A stretch of DNA of 50,903 nt, from positions 1-50,903 of the forward strand of contig QCKZ01000004.1 in NCBI GenBank assembly GCA_003214975.1, read 5' to 3'. The notes below the pieces were generated by a model that saw only the letters and a program-made list of their open reading frames with translations, was not told the DNA's origin and searched no databases. The position numbers and the translations under genes are program-made. The DNA comes from Prochlorococcus sp. AG-412-C21 (GTDB lineage Bacteria > Cyanobacteriota > Cyanobacteriia > PCC-6307 > Cyanobiaceae). The first letter of the stretch is position 1; each line of letters begins with the position of its first letter. This document shows positions 1-8,653 of the stretch, piece after piece.

Positions 1-14
1 ATAATATTGGTAAT

Positions 15-347
15 TCAACTTTTCTTCAGAAAAAAACTGCGAATAAATACAATGAAAAGACCAATCCCTATAAATGCGAAAGAGAAAGTTAGCAAGAAAG
101 ATAATCCAATTATTAAAGTATTAATACTAGAAGAAATATTTTGTACTATTTCAGAAGAATTAGATGGTTTATGTATAGAAAAATAAATTGCAATTTTATT
201 ACTAAGAAAATAAAAAAAGATAAATAATAAAAAACTAGTTATTGAGCCAACTATAAAATTTAATGGACCTTTTTCGGGAATATTATTTACAATATTTTCA
301 TTGTTTTTATTTTTACTATTTTCAGACACAATATTATTTTTGTTCAT
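15..347 (-). CDS. DUF3082-like small two-span membrane protein
   Basis: A 110-residue protein with a polar Asn/Lys-rich N-terminus (about 1-27) and two hydrophobic segments (about 30-53 and 75-104). The GPLNFIVGSITS stretch and the paired spans resemble the cyanobacterial DUF3082 family, whose function is unknown; I recall this family sitting beside ispE in other cyanobacteria. It lies directly upstream of ispE on the same strand with a gap of about 10 bases reading into this gene, so the two are probably co-transcribed. Family placement comes from memory of the pattern and is moderately sure; the membrane topology is clear from the sequence. Confidence 0.75.
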   Translation of the reverse strand: MNKNNIVSENSKNKNNENIVNNIPEKGPLNFIVGSITSFLLFIFFYFLSNKIAIYFSIHKPSNSSEIVQNISSSINTLIIGLSFLLTFSFAFIGIGLFIVFIRSFFLKKS

Positions 348-356
348 AGTAAAAAT

Positions 357-1292
357 TTAAATGAATGTTATTCCCTTTTCAAGTAAATTACAAACCCATG
401 AATCATAACCTTTATCTTTAAATAATTTATAATTTGCCTTTAATTCCTTTTCAGCCGTCTCTACATCTTTAAAGAGTGCAAAGCATGTAGGGCCTGATCC
501 ACTCATTGAAAATGTCAGACAATTCTCTAATTTAGAAAGTAAATCTAAGGCCTGCTTTACAGAATCATTTTCCTTTTCAACAACTAACTGCAAATCATTT
601 TTTATAGTTAAATGTTGATTATCAAAATTTAAGTTATTTAAACCATTATCTCTTAAATTTTTTCTTATGTTCTCAATCATTTCTCTATTAATAAGATATT
701 GACCACAAAATCTATTACTATATTTTTTATAAGTTTCAGCAGTAGATACTGATACATTTGGATTTTTCAAAAGAAGTACCCCATATTCAAAGTTTGTATC
801 TAATTTCTCCAAAATTTCGCCTCTTCCAAAACATAATTGAATACCACCATTTATAAAAAAAGGAATATCAGATCCTAAAGTTGATGCTAATGAACATAAT
901 GTTTCATGATCTAAGTTCAAATTCCATAACTTATTAAGACCAATTAATGTTGCTGCTGCATTACTGGATCCACCAGCTAATCCTGCACCAATTGGAATAT
1001 TTTTTCTTAAAAATATATTCGCACCGAAATCTATATTTGATTTTTTCCTTAATAGATTTGCCGATTTAACAATTAAGTTGTCACTAGATAAGCTTAAATC
1101 TTTACAATCAGATTCAAGTTTAATTAAACCTTCATTATTAATTTGAAATTCTAAATAATCAGAAAGATCAATATTTTGCATAATCATTGCTAACTCATGG
1201 AATCCATCGTCTCTTTTACCAATAACTTCAAGGTGCAAATTTATTTTGGCAGGAGATTTTATAATAATTTTTGTTTTAGCTAAATCTTGCAT
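357..1292 (-). CDS. ispE: 4-diphosphocytidyl-2-C-methyl-D-erythritol kinase
   Basis: Phosphorylates CDP-methylerythritol with ATP in the plastid-type MEP isoprenoid pathway, which supplies carotenoid, phytol and quinone side chains. The GHMP-kinase glycine-rich ATP loop is visible as PIGAGLAGGSSNAAA at residues 100-114, with an N-terminal SPAKINLHL motif at 13-21 and a C-terminal SGSGPT motif. Its 311 residues match the usual length. The ATG is 12 bases after the ksgA stop on the same strand, the common ksgA-ispE arrangement in cyanobacteria. No lesion is seen. Confidence 0.97.
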   Translation of the reverse strand: MQDLAKTKIIIKSPAKINLHLEVIGKRDDGFHELAMIMQNIDLSDYLEFQINNEGLIKLESDCKDLSLSSDNLIVKSANLLRKKSNIDFGANIFLRKNIPIGAGLAGGSSNAAATLIGLNKLWNLNLDHETLCSLASTLGSDIPFFINGGIQLCFGRGEILEKLDTNFEYGVLLLKNPNVSVSTAETYKKYSNRFCGQYLINREMIENIRKNLRDNGLNNLNFDNQHLTIKNDLQLVVEKENDSVKQALDLLSKLENCLTFSMSGSGPTCFALFKDVETAEKELKANYKLFKDKGYDSWVCNLLEKGITFI

Positions 1293-1304
1293 ATACTTAA
1301 ATTT

Positions 1305-2130
1305 TTATTTTTTAATTTTAATACAATTTTCTGCAAGCTTTATCCATTGTTCAATTGAAATATCTTGTGGTCTTAAATTAAAACATACTTTTGAAGATTC
1401 AGACAATTCATTTATCTCTTCATTTGAGAGTATTGAATTAAGAGTATTTCTAAGCATTTTCCTTCTTGAATTAAATGAAATTCGGAGAAGTTTATCTATA
1501 TATTTTTCTAGACTAATGTCTAATCTTAAATCATTTTTAATTGGTTCGAAAACTACTAAAGAAGAAAAAACTTTTGGAGGCGGATTAAATGATGAGGGAG
1601 GTACATCGCAAATTCTTTTTATTTTTGATAAGAGTTGCATTCTTATACTAAGCCCACCAGCATTGGGGCTACCTTCTTTTGACAAAATCCTATCTACAAC
1701 GTCTTTCTGCATTAAAAAAATTATTTTTTCGTAATTATATTTTCTTAAAATGCCCAATCGCCCTATGAAAATATCCAATATTGGACCAGTTATATTGTAA
1801 GGAATATTTGCAATCACTTTTGTAATATTCTTATTAACCGAATCTAAATTTACAGAAAGAATATCTCCCTGCTGAAGTGAAAACTTATCATTATTATTGA
1901 ATTTATCATTTAATAAATTTATTAAATCTTTATCTAATTCAATCGCATGTAATTTTTTAATTTCTGAATCTAATAACTTAGATGTTAAAGCTCCTTTCCC
2001 TGGACCAATTTCTAAAATAAAGTCATTTTCATTAAGAACCGCAATTTCTTTAATTTTTTCTAATATTTTTTTTATTTACCAACCAGTGTTGTCCAAATCT
2101 TTTTTTTTGATAATAGTTTTTAGAATTCAT
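1305..2130 (-). pseudogene. ksgA: 16S rRNA dimethyladenosine transferase KsgA, frameshifted by one base as read
   Basis: KsgA dimethylates two adjacent adenines near the 3' end of 16S rRNA. From the ATG at 2130 the frame opens with [20 protein letters not shown], the expected N-terminus, then hits TAA shortly after a run of eight A (T8 at 2066-2073 on the plus strand). With seven A the frame continues through [20 protein letters not shown], the SAM-binding [12 protein letters not shown] and on through [11 protein letters not shown] to the end, giving 274 residues. An intact internal frame opens at GTG 1817, which is not a plausible true start because the SAM-binding motif would be lost. Either a real frameshift, transcriptional slippage or a homopolymer sequencing error; neighbouring genes show the same kind of lesion, which favours error. 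Confidence 0.85.
2066..2073. other. Homopolymer A8/T8 that breaks ksgA
   Basis: Eight consecutive T on the plus strand (A on the coding strand) within codons 20-22 of ksgA. Seven would keep the methyltransferase frame open; eight gives a premature TAA. This is the first of four single-base homopolymer changes between 2066 and 2630. Confidence 0.85.
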
Positions 2131-2186
2131 CTAAAAGATAAATAATATGTTTAAATTAAATATGAATTTATTTAATACTTTATATC

Positions 2187-2522
2187 ATGAGCTTATCAAA
2201 AAAAAATTTAGATAAACTCAATAAATTTAAAAAAAAATAAAAATTTAAATAACGAAAGTAAAAATATAAGTAATTACACAAATATACCTAACAATGATAA
2301 TTTAATCACAAATCCATTTGATTCAGAAGATCCCAAAAAAAAATTTTTTATTCGTTAATTGATAATTCACAATCTCTAGACGAGACTTCTAACGTTAATA
2401 ATTCACTAAGAAAAAGTGAGCTTAATCAAATTAATATAAATTCTAGAAAAGCTAATTTTTCTAAGAAATTAACAACCGAAGAGGAACTATATGATGAATT
2501 TAATTATCTTCTTGATGAATAA
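2187..2522 (+). pseudogene. Small hydrophilic protein gene between ksgA and rlmH, two compensating frameshifts
   Basis: Reading from the ATG at 2187, the frame MSLSKKNLDKLNKFKK stops after an A9 run (2229-2237). One base fewer continues through NLNNES, ISNYTN and NPFDSEDPKKKFF. A second break, one base short, lies in the A9T6 run at 2335-2349, after which YSLIDNSQSLDE and TTEEELYDEFNYLLDE run to TAA. The two changes cancel, so the span is a whole number of codons (111 residues). The recovered protein is polar, with an acidic C-terminus and no membrane segment. Function unknown. It ends 19 bases before rlmH and is probably co-transcribed with it. Likely an intact small gene in relatives, either decayed here or misread. 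Confidence 0.65.
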
Positions 2523-2541
2523 TTAGTTTTAATATTTACTT

Positions 2542-2959
2542 ATGCTTCAAAGTAATAGATTAACAATTTATGCTATCGGCAAAATAAAGAAACTTTGGAT
2601 TAGAGATGGAATTAATCAATACAAAAAAAAGAATGCCTGAACTTATCATTAATGAGTTAAAGACTTTTAATTTAAATAATCTTAGATCCAATAACAATAT
2701 TATTATCTGCCTAAGTGAGGAAGGCAAGCAGTTTAATTCAGTTGAACTATGTTCTTTACTCTTAAATTTTAAAAATAAAAAAATTAATTTCTTAATCGGT
2801 GATACTGATGGAATTAGTTCAGATATAAAAGAAAAATCAGATCTTATACTAAGCCTGTCTCCTTTAACTTTTCCTCATGAAGTAGCTAGATTAATCCTAA
2901 TCGAGCAAATCTATAGAGCTATTTCTATATCTAACAACTCCCCTTACCATCGTTCTTAA
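2542..2959 (+). pseudogene. rlmH: 23S rRNA pseudouridine-1915 N3-methyltransferase RlmH, frameshifted as read
   Basis: RlmH is a small SPOUT methyltransferase acting on pseudouridine 1915 of 23S rRNA in the assembled ribosome. The frame from ATG 2542 reads [20 protein letters not shown] and then stops in TGA after an A8 run at 2623-2630. With seven A it continues as [15 protein letters not shown] and ends with the family signature [19 protein letters not shown] and SPYHRS. Corrected length is 138 residues, normal for RlmH. The in-frame ATG at 2606 belongs to the shifted frame and is not the true start. The catalytic half is untouched, so a sequencing indel is the simplest explanation, but a true frameshift is not excluded. 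Confidence 0.85.
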
Positions 2960-3032
2960 GAAGATTAGATTTAATCTAAAATTAATCTATAAAAGTTTAA
3001 CAACTAACTATTCTTTTTGTTTTTTTATTATA

Positions 3033-3048
3033 TAGTACAAATATACTA
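3033..3048 (+). promoter_or_regulatory. LexA-type SOS box before umuDC
   Basis: The 16-mer TAGTACAAATATACTA is an imperfect inverted repeat whose core AGTAC-N4-TACT is one base from the AGTAC-N4-GTACT type of LexA site described in cyanobacteria. It overlaps a possible -10 element TATAGT at 3031-3036 and lies 13 bases before the umuD start, the geometry of a repressor that blocks initiation. Assignment is by eye; no LexA gene is in the window. Confidence 0.6.
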
Positions 3049-3060
3049 TCAACTAAAGTC

Positions 3061-3477
3061 TTGAGTTCCTTTGATTCAACTACTAAAAAGTTTAAAATCC
3101 CCTTATTAACTGATTCGGTATCAGCAGGATTTCCTTCTCCTGCAGATGACTATACAGAAGAAAATATTGATTTAAACGAACATTTAATATCTAATCCGTT
3201 TAGCACTTTTTTTCTTAGAGTTAAAGGTGACTCAATGATAAATGCAGGAATTAAAGATAAAGATTTAATAATAGTAGATAAGAGTTTAACAGCCAGGCCA
3301 GGGAATATTGTCATTGCAATGATAGACGGGGAATTTACAATAAAAAGATTATCTATAAAAAATAATGAATTATATTTAAAAGCAGAAAATCACAATTATC
3401 ATGATTTTAAATTTAAAAACCATATTGATGTACAGATATGGGGAGTTGTTATTTATTCAATACATAGCTATTTATGA
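3061..3477 (+). CDS. umuD: UmuD-like S24 self-cleaving peptidase, DNA polymerase V subunit
   Basis: UmuD is cleaved with the help of RecA-ssDNA filaments to UmuD', which joins UmuC to form error-prone polymerase V. The Ala22-Gly23 cleavage site (SAGFPSP), catalytic Ser58 in VKGDSM and Lys95 in EFTIKR follow the UmuD/LexA pattern and spacing. It lacks a DNA-binding N-terminal domain, so it is not LexA. The start is TTG; no ATG or GTG lies upstream in frame after the SOS box. Its 138 residues match UmuD. The stop overlaps the umuC ATG by four bases, so translation is coupled. Confidence 0.93.
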   Translation: MSSFDSTTKKFKIPLLTDSVSAGFPSPADDYTEENIDLNEHLISNPFSTFFLRVKGDSMINAGIKDKDLIIVDKSLTARPGNIVIAMIDGEFTIKRLSIKNNELYLKAENHNYHDFKFKNHIDVQIWGVVIYSIHSYL

Positions 3478-4760
3478 GAATTTCAAGTATTGATGCGATA
3501 GCTCTTATAGATGCTAATAATTTTTACGCGTCATGTGAACAAAATATTAATCCTCATTTGAGAAATAAACCAGTAGTGATTTTATCTAATAATGACGGAT
3601 GTATCATTGCGAGAAGTCCTGAAGCGCGAGCTTTAAAAATTAAAATGGGAACTCCGTATTTTAAGGTCAAAGAAAGATTAAATAAATTAGATGTAGCAGT
3701 CTTAAGCTCAAACTACTCGCTTTACGGCGATATGAGCAGAAGACTAATGAATTTACTAAAAAACTACTGTGAACAGATAGAAATTTATTCTATTGACGAA
3801 GCATTTATCTCTATTTCTAGACCTAATGATAGGAATCTATATCCTTGGGCAAGAAGCGTAAGATCATTAATATATCAGAATCTAGGAATTACCATAACAG
3901 TAGGAATAGGAGAAAATAAAGTAAGAGCAAAAATTGCTAATAAATTAGCTAAAAATATTGATTATTCAGCTGGAATATTTGATTTAGCTAGAACCGGAAA
4001 TGAGAATAATTATTTGAGAATAATTAGTGTAGATAAGATATGGGGAGTCGGCAAACAAACCTCTGATTGGTTAAAAAGTAAAGGTATTAAAAATGCTAGA
4101 GAATTTAGAGATATGAAAGAAAATGAAATTATTAAGAAATTAGGCATTGTGGGGAAAAGATTGCAATTAGAACTGAAAGGTCATAAATGTTTGCCTATAG
4201 AAAAAAGCAAGAAATCAAAAAAAGTAATTCAGGTAAGCCGGAGTTTCGGTACTCCTGTCACGAAATTAGAAGACTTAACCCAAGCACTGGCGACTCACGC
4301 AATAAAAGCGTCTGAAAAAATGAGAAGCCTGAATTTGCAATCATCTGATATTAGAGTATTTGCCAGAACCAGTAAATATTCAAATCAAAATTATCAAAGA
4401 AGTGCTCATAGAAAACTTACAAAGGCAACAGACGACACAAATAATATTTTAAAAATAGTAGTTGGATTATCTAAAGAAATTTATAATCCCGAATATAAAT
4501 TCTCAAAAGCTGGAGTTTTAATGCAGGATTTAACTAATAGCGAATATTTACAGCAATCAGTTATCAATTACAAATCTCAGGAAGAATTAAAAAAATCAAC
4601 AAATCTTATGAGAACGATTGATTTATTAAATAAAAGATTTAATAACAATGCAATTACATGGGCTATTACAAAAAAACAACAAAGTTGGACGATGAATAAG
4701 AATTTCTTAAGTCGCTCATCTACAACTGATATAGAACAAATCCCAACTATAGTAAAGTAA
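3474..4760 (+). CDS. umuC: UmuC-like Y-family translesion DNA polymerase
   Basis: Catalytic subunit of polymerase V, copying past lesions at the price of mutations. The palm begins IALIDANNFYASCEQ (about 9-23), NNDGCIIARS follows, and YSIDEAFI carries the paired metal-binding acidic residues. The C-terminal DUF4113-type segment ends in a W-x-M-N-K...LSRSSTTDI...IPTIVK pattern typical of UmuC rather than DinB. 428 residues, full length. It overlaps umuD by ATGA and is followed 8 bases later by an HExxH gene, giving a three-gene cassette under one SOS-type box. Confidence 0.95.
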   Translation: MRISSIDAIALIDANNFYASCEQNINPHLRNKPVVILSNNDGCIIARSPEARALKIKMGTPYFKVKERLNKLDVAVLSSNYSLYGDMSRRLMNLLKNYCEQIEIYSIDEAFISISRPNDRNLYPWARSVRSLIYQNLGITITVGIGENKVRAKIANKLAKNIDYSAGIFDLARTGNENNYLRIISVDKIWGVGKQTSDWLKSKGIKNAREFRDMKENEIIKKLGIVGKRLQLELKGHKCLPIEKSKKSKKVIQVSRSFGTPVTKLEDLTQALATHAIKASEKMRSLNLQSSDIRVFARTSKYSNQNYQRSAHRKLTKATDDTNNILKIVVGLSKEIYNPEYKFSKAGVLMQDLTNSEYLQQSVINYKSQEELKKSTNLMRTIDLLNKRFNNNAITWAITKKQQSWTMNKNFLSRSSTTDIEQIPTIVK

Positions 4761-4768
4761 ACAAGAAA

Positions 4769-5236
4769 ATGGAATTTATAATATTTTTAAGCAAATTAGA
4801 TAAAGAGATTCTTGACTTATTAATAAAAGCAAACTACATAGTTGAAGAAAATAAAATTGAATGTCTTTTAAACAAAGAAATAAAAGGACTACATAATTTT
4901 GAAAAAAATAAAATAATAATATGTACTGAAAATGCAAAAAGGAAAACAAATTATAGAAATAAAAAGCAGCACCCAAATAAAAATAACTTCAAAACAGAAT
5001 TGGCAATAAGAAAAGCGTTAAGACATGAAGCTACTCATGCCATACAAAAATGTAATAACAATAAAACAGTAGGAGACATAAAAAATTTAGAAAATAAATT
5101 ACATCAAAGTAAGAGAAGAGCATTAGACTTTTCTACTTCCAATTTTTCTGGGACATATGCAAAAGAAGTAGAAGCATATATTCTTGAAGACAAACCCAAA
5201 GAGGTAAAAAGAATGATTAAAAAATACTGCCTATAA
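4769..5236 (+). CDS. HExxH putative zinc metallopeptidase-like protein in the umuDC cassette
   Basis: A 155-residue, Lys- and Asn-rich soluble protein with no signal peptide. A clear zincin motif RHEATHA (His86, Glu87, His90) sits in a predicted helix, and Glu133 or Glu135 in AKEVEAYI could be a third metal ligand. Its start lies 8 bases after the umuC stop with no promoter-sized gap, so it is very likely co-expressed with umuDC. I do not recognise the family with certainty; the arrangement recalls small M76/ATP23-like proteins, and SprT-type proteases are a functional analogy only. Proteolytic activity and target are unknown. It converges on dnaG. Confidence 0.7.
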   Translation: MEFIIFLSKLDKEILDLLIKANYIVEENKIECLLNKEIKGLHNFEKNKIIICTENAKRKTNYRNKKQHPNKNNFKTELAIRKALRHEATHAIQKCNNNKTVGDIKNLENKLHQSKRRALDFSTSNFSGTYAKEVEAYILEDKPKEVKRMIKKYCL

Positions 5237-5252
5237 ATTTAAAGAAAAAATA

Positions 5253-7286
5253 TTAAGTAGCAATGAAATTGCCACAACGTTGCTTGTCTAAAAAATTTAT
5301 ATGTTGTCTTTCTAAGTAATATAATTCCTGAAATTTAATCGCATCTGAGTTTAAATCCTTAAAAAGATCATCTATCTCTCTATTTGTATTTGAAGAATCT
5401 GAAGAAGGATTATCAATTAAAATAGATATACAATTTTCTAAAGTTTTTAATCTTTGAGATCCCCAAGATTCGATCAAGTGTCTACATCTTTTTAGAGAAT
5501 TATATTTCTCAAGAAGTGATAATGTTCCAAGTAAATTGTCTTTAGGATTACTCAGCAATGTTAAAAACAATTCATTTGGATTAATAAAAATATTAATTTT
5601 ATTTGATGATTCGGGATTATTAAGAGCTAAGTAATCAGGCAGAAGTGAAATTAAATTAATAGAAGAAAAATCTTTTTGAAGAAATTCACTATTTGATTGT
5701 TTTAAATCATTTAAGTAGTTTAAACCTAAATTATTTTGTTCAATTTTTGAGATAGCTTCCCATAAATTTTGAATATAACTAGTATTGAAAGCATTAATTT
5801 CTCTTTTGAGAAATTCATCACGAATAAATAGCCTAAGGTCTGGACAATGTAAATAATAAAAAATTATTTCCGATTCATTTTTCTCCCGCCGAGAAATTTC
5901 ACTTGGTTGTTCAAATTTTTTTGATCTGCCATGCCAACGAAATCCCTTAACTTGATTTCTTAAATCTTGTTCAAACTGTATTGCTAACCTAGCTTGTCCA
6001 TTACTTAATTGTTCGGAAACTTTTTGTAAGTAATGAGTTCTGGTTGATGATTGAGGTAATTTACTCAACAATTTTACCAATGAAGAAATAACACTCTGGA
6101 AAATTTCAGACTTAGTTAAATCTTTATCTTTAAAGATCTGATCAATCTCCCAATCAATCCAAAAGGATGAATTATCAATTAAATTAAAATAATCTTCAGG
6201 GGTATGACTATTCAAATATTCGTCAGGATCCTTAAAGTGACTTAGTTGAAGTATCTTAAGATTAATTTGATCATGAAGAGATAGACTCTCAACTTCTTTG
6301 ATTACTCTTTTTGTAGCTAAAATTCCTGCATTATCAGAATCAAAATTCAAAATTATATTTTTATTATCTGTACATCTACATAGTTGAGAAATTTGATACT
6401 TATTTAATGCGGTACCGAGAGAAGCTACAGAATTAGTAATACCCTTTGAATGCAGAGAAATAACATCAAAGTAGCCTTCAACAATAATAGCTTTATCTCT
6501 TTTTCTAATATTGCTAGAAGCTTTTTCGAATGCAAACAACATTTTTCCCTTTTCAAATATCTCTGATTCAGGAGAATTAAGATATTTGGGTTCCTGACCA
6601 TCAAGAGATCTACCTCCAAAGGCAACTACTCTTCCCTGCATATCATGTATTGGAACAATTAATCTATTTCTAAAACGATCATAAATCTTGTCAGAATTAT
6701 CTTTAGAAATTGCAAGGCCAGAAGCTAATATTAAATTATTAGGAAATTTCTCTACCTTGGATAAATAGTTAAATAAATCATTCCATGAATTAGGGGCAAA
6801 ACCTAATTCAAAGTTATCAATAATCTTGTTACTCAAGTTTCTCTTTGATGTTAAATATTTCATGGCTTCAACACCAAGAGAATTATTTAATTGAGACTTA
6901 AACCAATTTTTAGTGACTCTTAATATTTTATAAAGCTCTTCCTTTCTAGATAATTGTTTTTTATAAGCTTCTACTTGGGGACCCTCAAGATTTTCAACAT
7001 TAATGTTATTTTTTTTAGCTAGAGAAAGTAGAACATCTGAAAAATTTGCACGAGTAAATTCCATTAAAAATTTAATAGAGTTACCACCAGCACCACAAGA
7101 AAAACAATAATAGAATTGTTTACTTGGTGATACTGTCATAGATGGCTTAGTATCATCATGAAAAGGACAAATCCCAACAAATTCCTTGCCTTTCTTCTTA
7201 AGAACAATATGTTCAGATATAACGTCAACAATATCTGCCTTTTCCTTAACCTCTTGAATAGTTCTTGGATGTATAGAATGAACCAT
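5253..7286 (-). CDS. dnaG: DNA primase
   Basis: Makes RNA primers for replication. The N-terminal zinc ribbon has Cys40, His43, Cys61 and Cys64 (CPFH...CFSCG). The catalytic core follows, with the Toprim acidic motif VEGYFDVISLHSKG about residue 270 and later aspartates in NFDSDNAG and DPDEY. The C-terminal part is the DnaB-interacting domain, divergent and Asn/Leu-rich. 677 residues, normal for cyanobacteria. It is transcribed away from the DMT transporter gene across a 95-base gap in which I see no clear operator. Confidence 0.97.
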   Translation of the reverse strand: MVHSIHPRTIQEVKEKADIVDVISEHIVLKKKGKEFVGICPFHDDTKPSMTVSPSKQFYYCFSCGAGGNSIKFLMEFTRANFSDVLLSLAKKNNINVENLEGPQVEAYKKQLSRKEELYKILRVTKNWFKSQLNNSLGVEAMKYLTSKRNLSNKIIDNFELGFAPNSWNDLFNYLSKVEKFPNNLILASGLAISKDNSDKIYDRFRNRLIVPIHDMQGRVVAFGGRSLDGQEPKYLNSPESEIFEKGKMLFAFEKASSNIRKRDKAIIVEGYFDVISLHSKGITNSVASLGTALNKYQISQLCRCTDNKNIILNFDSDNAGILATKRVIKEVESLSLHDQINLKILQLSHFKDPDEYLNSHTPEDYFNLIDNSSFWIDWEIDQIFKDKDLTKSEIFQSVISSLVKLLSKLPQSSTRTHYLQKVSEQLSNGQARLAIQFEQDLRNQVKGFRWHGRSKKFEQPSEISRREKNESEIIFYYLHCPDLRLFIRDEFLKREINAFNTSYIQNLWEAISKIEQNNLGLNYLNDLKQSNSEFLQKDFSSINLISLLPDYLALNNPESSNKINIFINPNELFLTLLSNPKDNLLGTLSLLEKYNSLKRCRHLIESWGSQRLKTLENCISILIDNPSSDSSNTNREIDDLFKDLNSDAIKFQELYYLERQHINFLDKQRCGNFIAT

Positions 7287-7381
7287 TGAGATTTATATAA
7301 AAAAAATAAATAATGATTTAATTGTTATAGGTCAAAATCAAATAAGAATCTACTTAATTTCACAATAAAACTATTTTTTAA

Positions 7382-8272
7382 ATGATAAATATCGCAGAAT
7401 TAGAAAAAAAATTAAATTCATTGAATAAGTTTAATTTGGTCTTTGCCTCATTCTTCTTTAGTTTGATGACTTTATGTGTAAAAAATATTGATAAAAGGAT
7501 ACCTATTTATGAATTAGTTTTCTTTAGGTCTTTACTAAGTCTAATGATTACATTATTCATAATCAAACTGAAAAATATAAATCCTTGGGGTAACAATATA
7601 CGATTACTTATTTTAAGAGGTGTTTTAGGAACTATAGCTTTAGTTTGTATTTTTTATGCGATAAGAAATATGCCTCTTAGTATATCTACTGTCATTCAAT
7701 ACACATATCCTATTTTTATATCTATATTTGCTGGAATATTTATTAACGAAAAAATAACTAGGAATATAGTTTTTGCTTTAATTATTGGCTGGATTGGAAT
7801 ATTAATAATATTAAATCCAATTCAATTATCAAATATAAACGTTGAAATTGAAAGTATTTCGATTTCCATAGCTTTTTTTGGTTCAATTTGCACTGCATTG
7901 GCTTACGTTACAGTTAAGAAACTTGCATTTACTGAAGATGTATATGTAATTATTGAATATTTTCCACTTGTTTCTTTAATAACATTATTGCCAATTGTAT
8001 TAATCAACTGGGTTACCCCGAATTGGAATGAATTAGTATGGATCTTTGGCATTGGCTTATTTACTCAATTAGGCCAGACATTCTTAACTATAGGATTAAA
8101 AAATTTACCAGCATCAGAAGCTTCGACCATTAACTATTTACAAGTTTTATTCGGGTCAATTTTGGGAATTTTGTTTTTCAGTGAAAAGATAAACATAAAT
8201 TTTTTATTAGGCGCATCATTAGTTTTATTAGGAACTATTATATCTACTACCAAAATAATCAAAAGGACATAG
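7382..8272 (+). CDS. DMT-superfamily (EamA) permease
   Basis: An integral membrane protein of 296 residues with about ten hydrophobic segments arranged as two EamA halves (about 15-145 and 160-292). The second half contains the family-typical AYVTVKKL and PASEASTINYLQVLFGSILG stretches. DMT proteins of this kind export or exchange small metabolites; the substrate cannot be told from sequence. Divergent from dnaG and 24 bases upstream of a small secreted-protein gene. Confidence 0.88.
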   Translation: MINIAELEKKLNSLNKFNLVFASFFFSLMTLCVKNIDKRIPIYELVFFRSLLSLMITLFIIKLKNINPWGNNIRLLILRGVLGTIALVCIFYAIRNMPLSISTVIQYTYPIFISIFAGIFINEKITRNIVFALIIGWIGILIILNPIQLSNINVEIESISISIAFFGSICTALAYVTVKKLAFTEDVYVIIEYFPLVSLITLLPIVLINWVTPNWNELVWIFGIGLFTQLGQTFLTIGLKNLPASEASTINYLQVLFGSILGILFFSEKININFLLGASLVLLGTIISTTKIIKRT

Positions 8273-8296
8273 AATATTAGAAGAATTAAAAAAACA

Positions 8297-8653
8297 GTGA
8301 AATTTTCCTATTTAGCCTTATTGTTTTGTTTTTCTCCTGTTCTTCAAGTTAATGCAACAACTCCAAAGTCAGTAACTTGTACAAGAACTGAATATAGAGA
8401 AGAATATATTCCTGGAACAAAAACGAATCCAGGCTACGTAAAAAGTTATGAGGTAGATGTGGTAATACCCTGTGGAGGTCAAAGTCAAGCTGAAAAAATA
8501 GATGATAATGACTGTAGTGAAGGTTCAGTTATTGGAGGTCTTCTTGGTGCTGGAATAGCACTCTCCTTCTCTAGAGGGAAGGATAGATTTTGGGCTGTAC
8601 CTGCTGGTGGCACTGCGGGAGCACTAATTGGATGTCAGGTGGATGGTGGATAA
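8297..8653 (+). CDS. Small secreted glycine-zipper protein, function unknown
   Basis: 118 residues starting at GTG. A signal peptide is evident (KFSYLALLFCFSPVLQVNA, cleavage near residue 20), followed by a polar region with Cys at 28 and 59 and a C-terminal glycine-rich zipper (SVIGGLLGAGIALSF, GGTAGALIGC). Glycine zippers suggest envelope association or self-assembly. Its stop is immediately followed by the ruvA start codon, so it is co-transcribed with ruvA, probably without functional relation. Not recognised beyond being a conserved-looking cyanobacterial protein. Confidence 0.75.
   Translation: MKFSYLALLFCFSPVLQVNATTPKSVTCTRTEYREEYIPGTKTNPGYVKSYEVDVVIPCGGQSQAEKIDDNDCSEGSVIGGLLGAGIALSFSRGKDRFWAVPAGGTAGALIGCQVDGG

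Noticed and set aside
1246..1734. 162-residue plus-strand frame over ispE/ksgA
   Set aside because: Shadow of the conserved ksgA and ispE coding strands; composition not protein-like.
1305..1817. Short intact methyltransferase starting at GTG 1817
   Set aside because: It lacks the SAM-binding [12 protein letters not shown] part, which is present upstream in the same frame; it is the 3' part of frameshifted ksgA.
2606..2959. rlmH starting at ATG 2606 as an intact 117-residue gene
   Set aside because: The first residues come from the wrong frame; the true N-terminus [14 protein letters not shown] lies upstream in the other frame, so the gene is frameshifted rather than short.
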